In this document: positions 1 to 5,697 of the stretch, piece after piece
Position numbering within the stretch: the stretch's first letter is position 1
How the letters are laid out: every line of letters starts with the position of its first letter
Source: an uncultured Lachnospiraceae bacterium
GTDB lineage: Bacteria > Bacillota > Clostridia > Lachnospirales > Lachnospiraceae
DNA: 5,701 nucleotides
Assembly: GCA_947589175.1 (NCBI GenBank)
Contig: CANPZR010000176.1
Location: forward strand, 1 to 5,701
Direction: 5' to 3'
Translations under genes and position numbers: made by a program
Notes under the pieces: model-generated
Databases searched by the model: none
Told to the model about the DNA's origin: nothing
Seen by the model: the letters and a program-made list of their open reading frames with translations, nothing else

Positions 1-10
1 GATTTTATAG

Positions 11-16
11 TATGAT
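11..16 (+). promoter_or_regulatory. possible -10 element upstream of asd
   Basis: TATGAT differs from the sigma-A -10 consensus TATAAT at one position and lies 39 nt before the asd start codon, a plausible distance for a short leader. The matching -35 would fall before the start of the window and cannot be seen, so this is only a suggestion. The region is AT-rich and such hexamers arise easily by chance. Confidence 0.2.
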
Positions 17-38
17 AAAAAAGATTATGAACATAAAT

Positions 39-43
39 GGAGG
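39..43 (+). promoter_or_regulatory. ribosome binding site of asd
   Basis: GGAGG sits 12 nt before the ATG at 56, slightly farther than usual. A second purine stretch, AGGAA at 50-54, lies directly before the start. The two together support ATG 56 as the start. Confidence 0.6.
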
Positions 44-55
44 AAGAACAGGAAC

Positions 56-1141
56 ATGAGCGACAAGTTGAAAGTGGGAATTTTAGGCGGTACCGGTATG
101 GTGGGACAGCGATTTATCTCTTTGCTGGAGGATCATCCGTGGTTCGAGGTGGCGACTATCGCGGCCAGCCCGAGGAGCGCCGGAAAGACCTATGAGGAGG
201 CAGTGGGCGGCAGGTGGAAGATGCAAAAGCCGATGCCGGAGGCTGTCAAGAAAATCGTAGTTAAAAATGTAAATGACATCGAGGCGGTCAGCCGCGAGGT
301 CGATTTTGTATTCAGCGCTGTGGACATGACGAAGGAAGAAATCAAAAAGATTGAGGAAGATTACGCGAGAGCGGAGATTCCGGTCGTATCCAACAACAGC
401 GCGCATAGATGGACGCCGGACGTGCCGATGATTGTGCCGGAGGTGAACCCGGAGCATCTGGCGGTGATTGAGAGCCAGAAAAAGCGCCTGGGAACGACGC
501 GCGGATTTATCTGCGTCAAGCCGAACTGTTCGATTCAGAGCTATGCGCCGGCGCTGACGGCGTGGAGAAAGTTCGAGCCGACGCTTGTCGTGGCCACGAC
601 GTATCAGGCGATTTCCGGCGCGGGCAAGACATTTGCCGACTGGCCGGAGATGGAGCACAACATTATCCCCTATATCGGCGGGGAGGAAGAAAAGAGCGAG
701 CAGGAGCCGCTGCGCATCTGGGGACGTGTGGAGAACGGCCAGATTGTAAAGGCGGACGGCCCGCTGATTACCAGCCAGTGCATCCGCGTGCCGGTTCTGG
801 ACGGACACACGGCGGCTGTGTTTGTGAATTTCAAGCAGAAGCCGACGAAGGAGGAACTGATTCAGGCGTTAGTAGAATTTAAGGGAGAGCCGCAGGAGCT
901 GGGACTTCCCAATGCGCCAAAGCAGTTTATCCAGTACAGGGAGGAGGACGACCGGCCGCAGGTGGCGCTTGACGTCAACTATGAAAATGGATTTGGCGTG
1001 AGCGTGGGACGGTTGAGAGAGGACTCCTATTTTGACTGGAAGTTTGTGGGACTGTCTCACAATACAGTCCGGGGAGCGGCCGGCGGGGCGGTTCTTATGG
1101 CGGAGCTCTTAAAAGCGAAAGGCTATATTACGGCGAAATAA
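56..1141 (+). CDS. asd: aspartate-semialdehyde dehydrogenase, archaeal/fungal-like family
   Basis: This cytoplasmic enzyme reduces L-aspartyl-4-phosphate to L-aspartate-4-semialdehyde with NADPH, the branch point to lysine/diaminopimelate, threonine and methionine. The 361-residue protein opens with a Rossmann dinucleotide loop, GGTGMVGQ (residues 11-18). The catalytic cysteine is C158 in VKPNCSIQ, followed by the QAISGAG loop (184-190) and the substrate/acid-base region RVPVLDGHT, with R244 and H251. The C-terminal part holds GLSHNTVRGAAGG, typical of the family. The length and the VKPNCSIQ and LSHNTVRGAAGG signatures fit the archaeal/fungal-like Asd subfamily rather than the proteobacterial one. 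All key residues are present. It is followed after 34 nt by the NUDIX gene and probably shares a transcript with the pyr genes downstream. A terminator is not visible between them. No oddities in frame or length. Confidence 0.95.
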   Translation: MSDKLKVGILGGTGMVGQRFISLLEDHPWFEVATIAASPRSAGKTYEEAVGGRWKMQKPMPEAVKKIVVKNVNDIEAVSREVDFVFSAVDMTKEEIKKIEEDYARAEIPVVSNNSAHRWTPDVPMIVPEVNPEHLAVIESQKKRLGTTRGFICVKPNCSIQSYAPALTAWRKFEPTLVVATTYQAISGAGKTFADWPEMEHNIIPYIGGEEEKSEQEPLRIWGRVENGQIVKADGPLITSQCIRVPVLDGHTAAVFVNFKQKPTKEELIQALVEFKGEPQELGLPNAPKQFIQYREEDDRPQVALDVNYENGFGVSVGRLREDSYFDWKFVGLSHNTVRGAAGGAVLMAELLKAKGYITAK

Positions 1142-1175
1142 TTATAAAGGACGAGGACAGAGGGGAGGCGTTCAT

Positions 1176-1586
1176 ATGGGAAAATTCCGTGTGATGGTAA
1201 AGGGAATTGTAGAGTTTCAGGGAAAGCTTCTGGCGGTGGAGCGCTGGTACAACGACTGTATCGTCGAGCCCTACCAGTGGGAATTTCTGGACGGCGACAT
1301 GGAGCCGGACGAGACGCCGACTGAGGCGGTAGAGCGCGTGGTGGCGGAGCTGACAGGAATAGGAGTAAGTGAGATTCGCCCGGTATATACCTGGGGATTC
1401 ACAGCGGGCGAGGTTCCCGTCGTGGGGATTGCCTTTCTCTGTCAGGCGGGCACCGAGGCGGTTCTTCTGTCAGAGGAAATCAGCGACTTTAAGTGGATTA
1501 CCCGCGAGGAAGTGCCGGAGGTTGTCACCAGGAACGCGATTATTCGCGACATGAGGGCCGCGGGAATGATTCCGCAGGAGAATTGA
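1176..1586 (+). CDS. NUDIX-fold protein with degenerate NUDIX box
   Basis: This is a 136-residue single-domain soluble protein. ATG 1176 is chosen because GGGGAGG at 1162-1168 lies 7 nt before it. The N-terminal strand VKGIVEFQGKLLAVER, the block WEFLDGDMEPDETPTEA (35-51) and the late DFKWITREEVPEV segment (104-116) are the usual order of a NUDIX hydrolase. Aligned to the box GX5EX7REUXEEXGU, it keeps G40, E46, R54, E58, G61 and I62. The RE glutamate is V55 and the second glutamate of EE is L59, so two of three conserved metal-binding glutamates are missing. The usual GG before the box is DG. NUDIX enzymes split nucleoside diphosphates linked to another moiety. Here the substrate is unknown and activity may be weak or lost. 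It lies between asd and pyrC, 20 nt before pyrC, which suggests co-expression with pyrimidine synthesis. I do not recognise a named gene. Confidence 0.85.
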   Translation: MGKFRVMVKGIVEFQGKLLAVERWYNDCIVEPYQWEFLDGDMEPDETPTEAVERVVAELTGIGVSEIRPVYTWGFTAGEVPVVGIAFLCQAGTEAVLLSEEISDFKWITREEVPEVVTRNAIIRDMRAAGMIPQEN

Positions 1587-1592
1587 GTAGAG

Positions 1593-1600
1593 AAAGGGGA
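1593..1600 (+). promoter_or_regulatory. ribosome binding site that sets the pyrC TTG start
   Basis: AAAGGGGA ends 6 nt before TTG 1607. No ATG is available at this distance. The upstream in-frame ATG at 1493 lies deep inside the NUDIX gene without such a site, so this element is the main argument for the TTG start. Confidence 0.7.
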
Positions 1601-1606
1601 AATTCA

Positions 1607-2911
1607 TTGAGAGTGTGGATTAAGAACGGACACCTTTTGGATCCTGCTGACCATCGGGATGAAATATGTGATTTATACATTGAGGACGGAAAGGTTGCCT
1701 TTATAGGCAGCCTTTTGTCCGATTCTCGGGGAAAAGAGGATTGTCAGGTCATTGACGCAGAGGGAAAATATGTGATGCCGGGATTTTTGGACCTCCATGT
1801 GCATTTGAGGGAGCCGGGCTTTGAGTACAAGGAGACGATCCGGACGGGGACGGCGGCCGCCGCCAAGGGCGGTTTTACGGCGGTGTGCCCTATGCCGAAC
1901 ACCTCGCCCGCCACGGACAGCCCGGAGATGATACGGAAGATTCGGGAGATTGCGGAGCGCGACAGCCGGATTCACGTCTATCCCGTGGGAGCAGTCACCA
2001 AGGGGCAGCAGGGAAAAGAGATGACGGATATCGCAGGTATGGCGGCGGCGGGAGCGAAGGCTATCAGCGAGGACGGAAAGTCCGTGATGGACGCAGGGCT
2101 GTACCGGGAGGCGATGAGGGAGGCCGCCAAGGCGGGTATCCCTGTGCTCGCCCACTGCGAGGACAAGAATATGGTGGGCTCCGGCGCCATGAATGCCGGA
2201 AAAAAAGCGGAGGAGCTAGGGATGCCTGGCATCACTAACGGCGTGGAGGACGTGATTGTCGCGAGGGACATTCTGCTGGCCAAGGAGACGGGGGCCAGGC
2301 TTCATCTGTGCCACTGCTCGACGGCGGACAGCGTGCGGATGGTCGAACAGGCGAAAAAGGACGGGCTGCATGTATCCGGCGAGGTGTGTCCGCACCATTT
2401 TTCCCTGACGGAGGACGACATTCCGGGAGATGACGCCAATTATAAAATGAACCCGCCGCTGCGCACATCTACAGATGTAGAAAAGCTGAGAGAGGGCCTG
2501 TCAAAGGGCATTATGGAGGCTATTTCCACCGATCACGCGCCCCACGGCGAGGAGGAAAAAAAGGCGTCGATCGCGAAGGCGCCATTCGGCATTGTGGGTT
2601 CGGAGACGGCGTACGCGCTGGCGGTGACAAATCTGGTGAAAAAGGGATATCTGACTCCCATGCAGCTAGTGGAGCGCATGAGCACGGCGCCATGCCGGAT
2701 TTTAGGCGTGCCGGGCGGCAGCCTGGCTGTGGGGATGCCGGCGGATATCACCATTGCGGATATGGATTCCGAGTATGAAATAGACAGAGATACATTTGTA
2801 TCCAAGGGAAAGAACACGCCCTTTCACGGCATGAGAGTGACGGGCCGGGTATTTTATACACTGGTCGGGGGCGAAATCGTATATCAGTATGAAGGAGGAA
2901 ACGCAATATGA
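1607..2911 (+). CDS. pyrC: dihydroorotase, class I type
   Basis: PyrC interconverts N-carbamoyl-L-aspartate and (S)-dihydroorotate, the third step of UMP synthesis, using a binuclear zinc centre in an amidohydrolase TIM barrel. I start it at TTG 1607, giving 434 residues beginning MRVWIKNGHLLDPAD, the usual N-terminus of bacterial dihydroorotases; GTG 1613 is a weaker alternative. Metal and substrate motifs are complete: DLHVHLREPG (62-71; H64, H66, R68), SEDG with D156 (the usual form is SDDG), LAHCED with H183, LCHCST with H236, and STDHAPH with D309. The C-terminus has GMPADITIAD, where the second small domain begins. Length is normal (about 425-435). The stop TGA overlaps the ATG of pyrF (ATGA, 2908-2911), so the two are probably translationally coupled. 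Confidence 0.95.
   Translation: MRVWIKNGHLLDPADHRDEICDLYIEDGKVAFIGSLLSDSRGKEDCQVIDAEGKYVMPGFLDLHVHLREPGFEYKETIRTGTAAAAKGGFTAVCPMPNTSPATDSPEMIRKIREIAERDSRIHVYPVGAVTKGQQGKEMTDIAGMAAAGAKAISEDGKSVMDAGLYREAMREAAKAGIPVLAHCEDKNMVGSGAMNAGKKAEELGMPGITNGVEDVIVARDILLAKETGARLHLCHCSTADSVRMVEQAKKDGLHVSGEVCPHHFSLTEDDIPGDDANYKMNPPLRTSTDVEKLREGLSKGIMEAISTDHAPHGEEEKKASIAKAPFGIVGSETAYALAVTNLVKKGYLTPMQLVERMSTAPCRILGVPGGSLAVGMPADITIADMDSEYEIDRDTFVSKGKNTPFHGMRVTGRVFYTLVGGEIVYQYEGGNAI
2468..2481. repeat. inverted repeat TCTACA-GA-TGTAGA inside pyrC
   Basis: This is a perfect 6-bp-arm palindrome with a 2-nt centre, in the pyrC codons for S-T-D-V-E. It contains TACAnnTGTA, the core known for BlaI/MecI and CopY repressor operators. 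A close relative lies in pyrK at 4540-4553, differing by one base, and a longer one at 4245-4260. Binding is not shown. It may reflect codon choice only. Confidence 0.5.
2892..2898 (+). promoter_or_regulatory. ribosome binding site of pyrF inside the end of pyrC
   Basis: AAGGAGG, a near-perfect anti-16S match, lies 9 nt before ATG 2908 and within the last codons of pyrC. It shows that pyrF has its own strong initiation site in addition to possible coupling through the 4-nt overlap. Confidence 0.85.
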
Positions 2912-3825
2912 TCAATAAACTGGTTGCCAACATAAAAAAGACCAACGCGCCGGTGGTAGTGGGGCTGGATCCCATGCTAAGCTATATACCGGGCGCCATT
3001 TTGGACCGGGCGGTGAAGAAGCAGGGGGAGACGCTCGAGGCGGCGGGGGCGGCTGTCTGGGAGTACAATAAGGGAATTATCGACGCCACCTGCGATCTGA
3101 TTCCGGCGGTAAAGCCGCAGATTGCCATGTACGAGCAATTCGGGATTCCGGGCTTGATGGCTTTTCAGAAAACGGTGGAGTATTGTCAGGAAAAGGGACT
3201 GGTCGTCATCGGAGATGTGAAACGGGGCGATATCGGCTCGACCTCGGCGGCGTATGCCAACGGCCATCTGGGCAGCGTGACAATTGGGAACACAAAATGC
3301 AGGGGATTTAACGAGGATTTTATCACGGTCAATCCCTATTTTGGCATTGACGGCGTAAAGCCGTTTGTGGATGTGTGCCGGGAGGAGAAGAAGGGAATTT
3401 TCCTCTTAGTCAAGACGTCCAATCCGTCCTCCGGGGAATTTCAGGATCAGAAGATAGACGGAAAGCCCCTTTATGAGATTGTGGGCGAACATGTCGCCAA
3501 ATGGGGCGAGGAGTGCATGGGAGATGAGTACAGCTATGTGGGGGCGGTCGTGGGCGCCACCTACCCGGAGATGGGGCGCGTGCTCCGGAAAATCATGCCA
3601 AAGACTTATATTCTGGTGCCGGGCTATGGCGCGCAGGGAGGCACGGCGGCGGATCTGAAACCGTACTTCAATGAGGACGGACTGGGAGCAATCGTCAATT
3701 CCTCCCGCGGTATAATCTGCGCCTACAAACAGGAAAAATACGCGAAATTTGGCGAGGACGGCTATGCGGATGCCTCCCGCCAGGCGGTCATTGACATGAT
3801 CGAGGATATCCGGACGGCGCTATAA
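2908..3825 (+). CDS. pyrF: orotidine-5'-phosphate decarboxylase, long (type 2) subfamily
   Basis: PyrF decarboxylates OMP to UMP, the last step of de novo pyrimidine synthesis, without a cofactor. The 305-residue protein is much longer than the roughly 230-residue E. coli/Bacillus form and matches the type 2 subfamily found in clostridia, actinobacteria and myxobacteria. Visible motifs in TIM-barrel order are VGLDPML (18-24), VKPQIAMYEQFG (68-79), the catalytic signature GDVKRGDIGST (102-112) with D103, K105 and D108, GATYPE (216-221), the phosphate loop VPGYGAQGG (237-245) and SSRGII (265-270). The catalytic Asp-Lys-Asp set is intact. It overlaps pyrC by 4 nt and is followed after 21 nt by pyrK. 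The order pyrC-pyrF-pyrK-pyrD is a common clostridial arrangement. Confidence 0.95.
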   Translation: MINKLVANIKKTNAPVVVGLDPMLSYIPGAILDRAVKKQGETLEAAGAAVWEYNKGIIDATCDLIPAVKPQIAMYEQFGIPGLMAFQKTVEYCQEKGLVVIGDVKRGDIGSTSAAYANGHLGSVTIGNTKCRGFNEDFITVNPYFGIDGVKPFVDVCREEKKGIFLLVKTSNPSSGEFQDQKIDGKPLYEIVGEHVAKWGEECMGDEYSYVGAVVGATYPEMGRVLRKIMPKTYILVPGYGAQGGTAADLKPYFNEDGLGAIVNSSRGIICAYKQEKYAKFGEDGYADASRQAVIDMIEDIRTAL

Positions 3826-3846
3826 AATTTGAAAGGGAGATAGAAT

Positions 3847-4632
3847 ATGGCAAAAAGACAGTGTATGGCCAGGGTGACTTCGGTGACAGAGCTGGCGGAG
3901 GGAATCTATTCGATGTGGCTGCTGGCGCCGGAGATCGCGGAGGAGGCGGTTCCGGGGCAGTTCATTTCCCTGTACTGCAAAGAAACGGACCATTTGCTGC
4001 CGAGGCCGATCAGCCTGTGTGAAATCGACGGGGAGCAGGGGACGCTGCGTCTGGTGTTTCGAGTCGTGGGAGCGGGTACGGAGGAATTTTCAAAAATGAA
4101 TCCAGGCGATGAAGTCCGGATTCTGGGACCGCTTGGCAACGGATTTCCCCTCGCGGAGTGCGACGGCGAAAAGAGAGCTATTTTGATCGGCGGAGGTATT
4201 GGAATCCCGCCGCTCTTGGAGCTTGCGCGGCAGTTGGACGAAAAGACTACAGTTGTAGTCGGCTATCGGAACGCGGATACATTTCTCCTGGAGGAGCTGC
4301 GAGAGGCGGCGGACCGGGTGGTAATCGCTACCGAGGACGGCAGCCTGGGAGTAAAGGGCAACGTCATAGACGCCATTTTGGCGGAAGGAGTTCAGGGCGA
4401 TGTGGTCTATTCCTGCGGTCCCCTTCCGATGCTGCGGGGCGTGAAGGAGTGGTCGTGCAAAAACGGCGTGCCGGCGTGGATTTCGATGGAGGAGAGAATG
4501 GCGTGCGGCGTGGGAGCCTGCCTTGCCTGCGTGTGCAAGTCTACAGAAGTAGATAGCCATTCTAACGTACATAATAAGAGAATCTGCAAGGACGGACCAG
4601 TTTTTCTTGCGACAGAAATAGAATTGGGATAA
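3847..4632 (+). CDS. pyrK: dihydroorotate dehydrogenase B electron-transfer subunit
   Basis: PyrK carries FAD and a [2Fe-2S] cluster and passes electrons from the FMN of PyrD to NAD+, forming an alpha2beta2 complex in the cytoplasm. The 261-residue protein has an N-terminal FAD-binding beta-barrel with RPISLCEI (53-60; the RPxS flavin motif), a nucleotide-binding domain starting at GGGIGIPP (115-122), and CGPLPMLRGV (190-199). The C-terminal iron-sulphur segment MACGVGACLACVCK supplies C220, C225 and C228, with C247 as the likely fourth ligand; C230 is an extra cysteine. The start is supported by AGGGAG at 3834-3839, 7 nt before the ATG. Usually pyrK abuts or overlaps pyrD; here a 159-nt gap with tandem repeats separates them. 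Two CTACAG-type inverted repeats lie within the gene. Confidence 0.95.
   Translation: MAKRQCMARVTSVTELAEGIYSMWLLAPEIAEEAVPGQFISLYCKETDHLLPRPISLCEIDGEQGTLRLVFRVVGAGTEEFSKMNPGDEVRILGPLGNGFPLAECDGEKRAILIGGGIGIPPLLELARQLDEKTTVVVGYRNADTFLLEELREAADRVVIATEDGSLGVKGNVIDAILAEGVQGDVVYSCGPLPMLRGVKEWSCKNGVPAWISMEERMACGVGACLACVCKSTEVDSHSNVHNKRICKDGPVFLATEIELG
4245..4260. repeat. inverted repeat GACTACA-GT-TGTAGTC inside pyrK
   Basis: Perfect 7-bp arms around a 2-nt centre, in the codons for T134 to V138 and the last base of K133. It contains TACAnnTGTA and is the best of three related motifs in this window. It has the form of a BlaI/MecI/CopY-type operator, but its position inside a coding region makes a regulatory role uncertain. 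Confidence 0.5.
4540..4553. repeat. inverted repeat TCTAC-AGAA-GTAGA inside pyrK
   Basis: 5-bp arms with a 4-nt centre, just after the iron-sulphur cysteine block of pyrK (codons S-T-E-V and the start of D). It differs from the pyrC site at 2468-2481 by one base, which breaks the TACAnnTGTA core, so it is the weakest of the three. Confidence 0.4.
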
Positions 4633-4652
4633 TGTATATTGTAGCAACAGTA

Positions 4653-4728
4653 TATAGTGCGCAAGCAGTATTATAGTGCGCAAGCAATATTATAGTGCGC
4701 AAGCAATATTATAGTGTGGTAGCAATGT
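4653..4728. repeat. 19-bp tandem repeat, three near-identical copies plus one diverged
   Basis: The unit TATAGTGCGCAAGCAATAT occurs exactly at 4672-4690 and 4691-4709, with one change (A to G) at 4653-4671. A fourth copy at 4710-4728 matches at 15 of 19 positions. The stretch 4635-4652, TATATTGTAGCAACAGTA, looks like a decayed copy on the left. The period is not a multiple of three and the region follows the pyrK stop, so it is not coding. Each full copy holds the palindrome TGCGCA (4658-4663, 4677-4682, 4696-4701), so neighbouring copies can pair in RNA as 6-bp stems with 13-nt loops. The copies abut without unique spacers, so it is not a CRISPR array. Function is unknown; direct-repeat operators or simple slippage expansion are both possible. 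Confidence 0.9.
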
Positions 4729-4743
4729 TGCAACGCGACAACA
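4726..4743 (+). other. short inverted repeat after the tandem repeats
   Basis: TGTTG at 4726-4730 pairs with CAACA at 4739-4743 across an 8-nt loop. Within it GTTGCAAC (4727-4734) is itself a palindrome. The stem is only 5 bp and no T-run follows, so it is not a convincing terminator. It overlaps the possible -35 element of the pyrD promoter, where a bound protein could act. Confidence 0.3.
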
Positions 4744-4757
4744 GATTGTGCAATAGT
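4728..4757 (+). promoter_or_regulatory. possible internal promoter for pyrD
   Basis: TTGCAA (4728-4733, 4 of 6 to TTGACA) is followed after 18 nt by AATAGT (4752-4757, 4 of 6 to TATAAT). The hexamer is preceded by TGTG plus one base (4747-4751), the extended -10 pattern typical of Gram-positive promoters. Transcription would start near 4764, leaving about 28 nt of leader with the pyrD ribosome site. The hexamers are imperfect, so this is a proposal based on position and the extended -10. Confidence 0.3.
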
Positions 4758-4775
4758 TATTGAATCTGAGAAAAG

Positions 4776-4781
4776 AAAGGG
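4776..4781 (+). promoter_or_regulatory. ribosome binding site of pyrD
   Basis: AAAGGG in a purine-rich stretch lies 10 nt before ATG 4792. It is weaker than the pyrF site but supports this start, from which the protein has the normal class 1B N-terminus. Confidence 0.6.
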
Positions 4782-4791
4782 AAACGAGAGT

Positions 4792-5697
4792 ATGAGTGAA
4801 AAACTGCGCGTCAATTTTGCCGGCGTGACATTTGAGAATCCGGTGACGACGGCATCCGGCACCTTTGGCTCCGGTATGGAATACAGCGATTTTGTGGATC
4901 TGGAGAAATTAGGCGCCGTGACGACCAAGGGAGTGGCGAATGTGCCGTGGCCGGGCAACCCCACGCCGAGAATCGCGGAGACGCATGGGGGGATGCTCAA
5001 CGCCATCGGCCTGCAGAATCCGGGCATAGACACATTTATCCATCGCGACCTGGCGTTTCTACACGAGAAGAACGCCAGAATTATCGTAAATGTGTGCGGT
5101 CGCTCTATGGAAGATTATGTGGATGTGGTGGAGCGTCTGGCGGAGGAAAATGTGGATCTTTTGGAAATCAATATCTCCTGTCCCAACGTGAAGGCGGGAG
5201 GAATTGCCTTCGGACAAAAGCCGGAAATGGCGGAGGAGATTACGAAGGCAGTGAAACGGGCTGCCAGGCAGCCTGTGATTATGAAGTTGAGCCCCAATGT
5301 GACCGATATCACAGAGATGGCGAGGGCGGTAGAGGCCGGCGGAGCGGACGGGGTGTCCTTGATCAATACGCTGACGGGCATGAAAATTGATGTGAATCGG
5401 CGCTGCTTTGCCCTGGCGAATCAGACCGGAGGCATGTCCGGTCCCTGCGTGAAGCCGGTGGCGGTGCGCATGGTGTATCAGGTGGCTCACGCGGTAAAAA
5501 TTCCGGTTCTCGGCATGGGCGGCATCCAGAACACGGAGGACGCGCTGGAGTTTCTCATGGCGGGCGCCACGATGGTGGCAGTCGGGACGGCCAATTTCTT
5601 CAATCCCTGCGCCACGTCCCAGATCATCGACGGGCTGGAGGAATACGCGGAGCGGGAGCGGTTAAATAATATTACGGATATTGTGGGATGCGTATGA
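4792..5697 (+). CDS. pyrD: dihydroorotate dehydrogenase B catalytic subunit
   Basis: PyrD oxidises dihydroorotate to orotate with FMN, and in class 1B enzymes hands the electrons to PyrK and NAD+. The 301-residue TIM-barrel protein shows ASGTFGSG (21-28), the FMN-contacting TTKGV (44-48, K46), the substrate loop NAIGLQNPG (70-78), the class 1 signature NISCPN (127-132) with catalytic base C130, MKLSPN (164-169, K165), and the FMN phosphate sites GMGGI (241-245) and VGTANFF (264-270). A cysteine rather than serine base and no N-terminal membrane helix exclude class 2. The paired pyrK upstream supports class 1B. Length is normal. It is separated from pyrK by the 159-nt repeat-bearing gap and may have its own promoter. 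Its stop overlaps a possible start of the next gene. Confidence 0.96.
   Translation: MSEKLRVNFAGVTFENPVTTASGTFGSGMEYSDFVDLEKLGAVTTKGVANVPWPGNPTPRIAETHGGMLNAIGLQNPGIDTFIHRDLAFLHEKNARIIVNVCGRSMEDYVDVVERLAEENVDLLEINISCPNVKAGGIAFGQKPEMAEEITKAVKRAARQPVIMKLSPNVTDITEMARAVEAGGADGVSLINTLTGMKIDVNRRCFALANQTGGMSGPCVKPVAVRMVYQVAHAVKIPVLGMGGIQNTEDALEFLMAGATMVAVGTANFFNPCATSQIIDGLEEYAERERLNNITDIVGCV

Noticed and set aside
83..808. Long open frame on the minus strand (241 codons) opposite asd
   Set aside because: It is antisense to a clear asd with all catalytic motifs. Its translation is rich in Arg, His and Leu with no recognisable domain, as expected of a shadow frame in GC-rich coding DNA.
1493..1606. 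N-terminal extension of pyrC from ATG 1493
   Set aside because: It overlaps the well-supported NUDIX gene, has no good ribosome site, and the extra residues (MDYPRGSAGG and on) do not resemble any dihydroorotase N-terminus.
2550..2583. Slippery heptamer A AAA AAG (2557-2563) in pyrC, with AGGAGG just upstream and a possible GGCG/CGCC stem downstream, like the dnaX frameshift site
   Set aside because: The Shine-Dalgarno-like element is only 1 nt from the heptamer, unlike the roughly 10 nt at dnaX, and the stem is only 4 bp. The -1 product would replace the conserved C-terminus with about 70 unrelated residues. A same-phase heptamer at 2934-2940 in pyrF shows that Lys-Lys codons produce it readily.
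4090..4683. Minus-strand open frame (197 codons) opposite pyrK and running into the tandem repeats
   Set aside because: It is antisense to an intact pyrK, has no recognisable domain, and its beginning lies in the noncoding repeat.
4670..4713. Three minus-strand TATAAT hexamers, one per repeat, as tandem promoters
   Set aside because: No -35-like hexamer lies 16-18 nt upstream of any of them, and no minus-strand gene would be served. They are a by-product of the repeat unit.
4653..4728. CRISPR-like array
   Set aside because: The 19-bp units abut with no unique spacers and there are no cas genes in the window. It is a simple tandem repeat.
4633..4791. PyrR-type attenuator or intrinsic terminator before pyrD
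   Set aside because: I see no PyrR binding-loop sequence, no strong GC stem and no T-run. The only hairpins are 5-6 bp.
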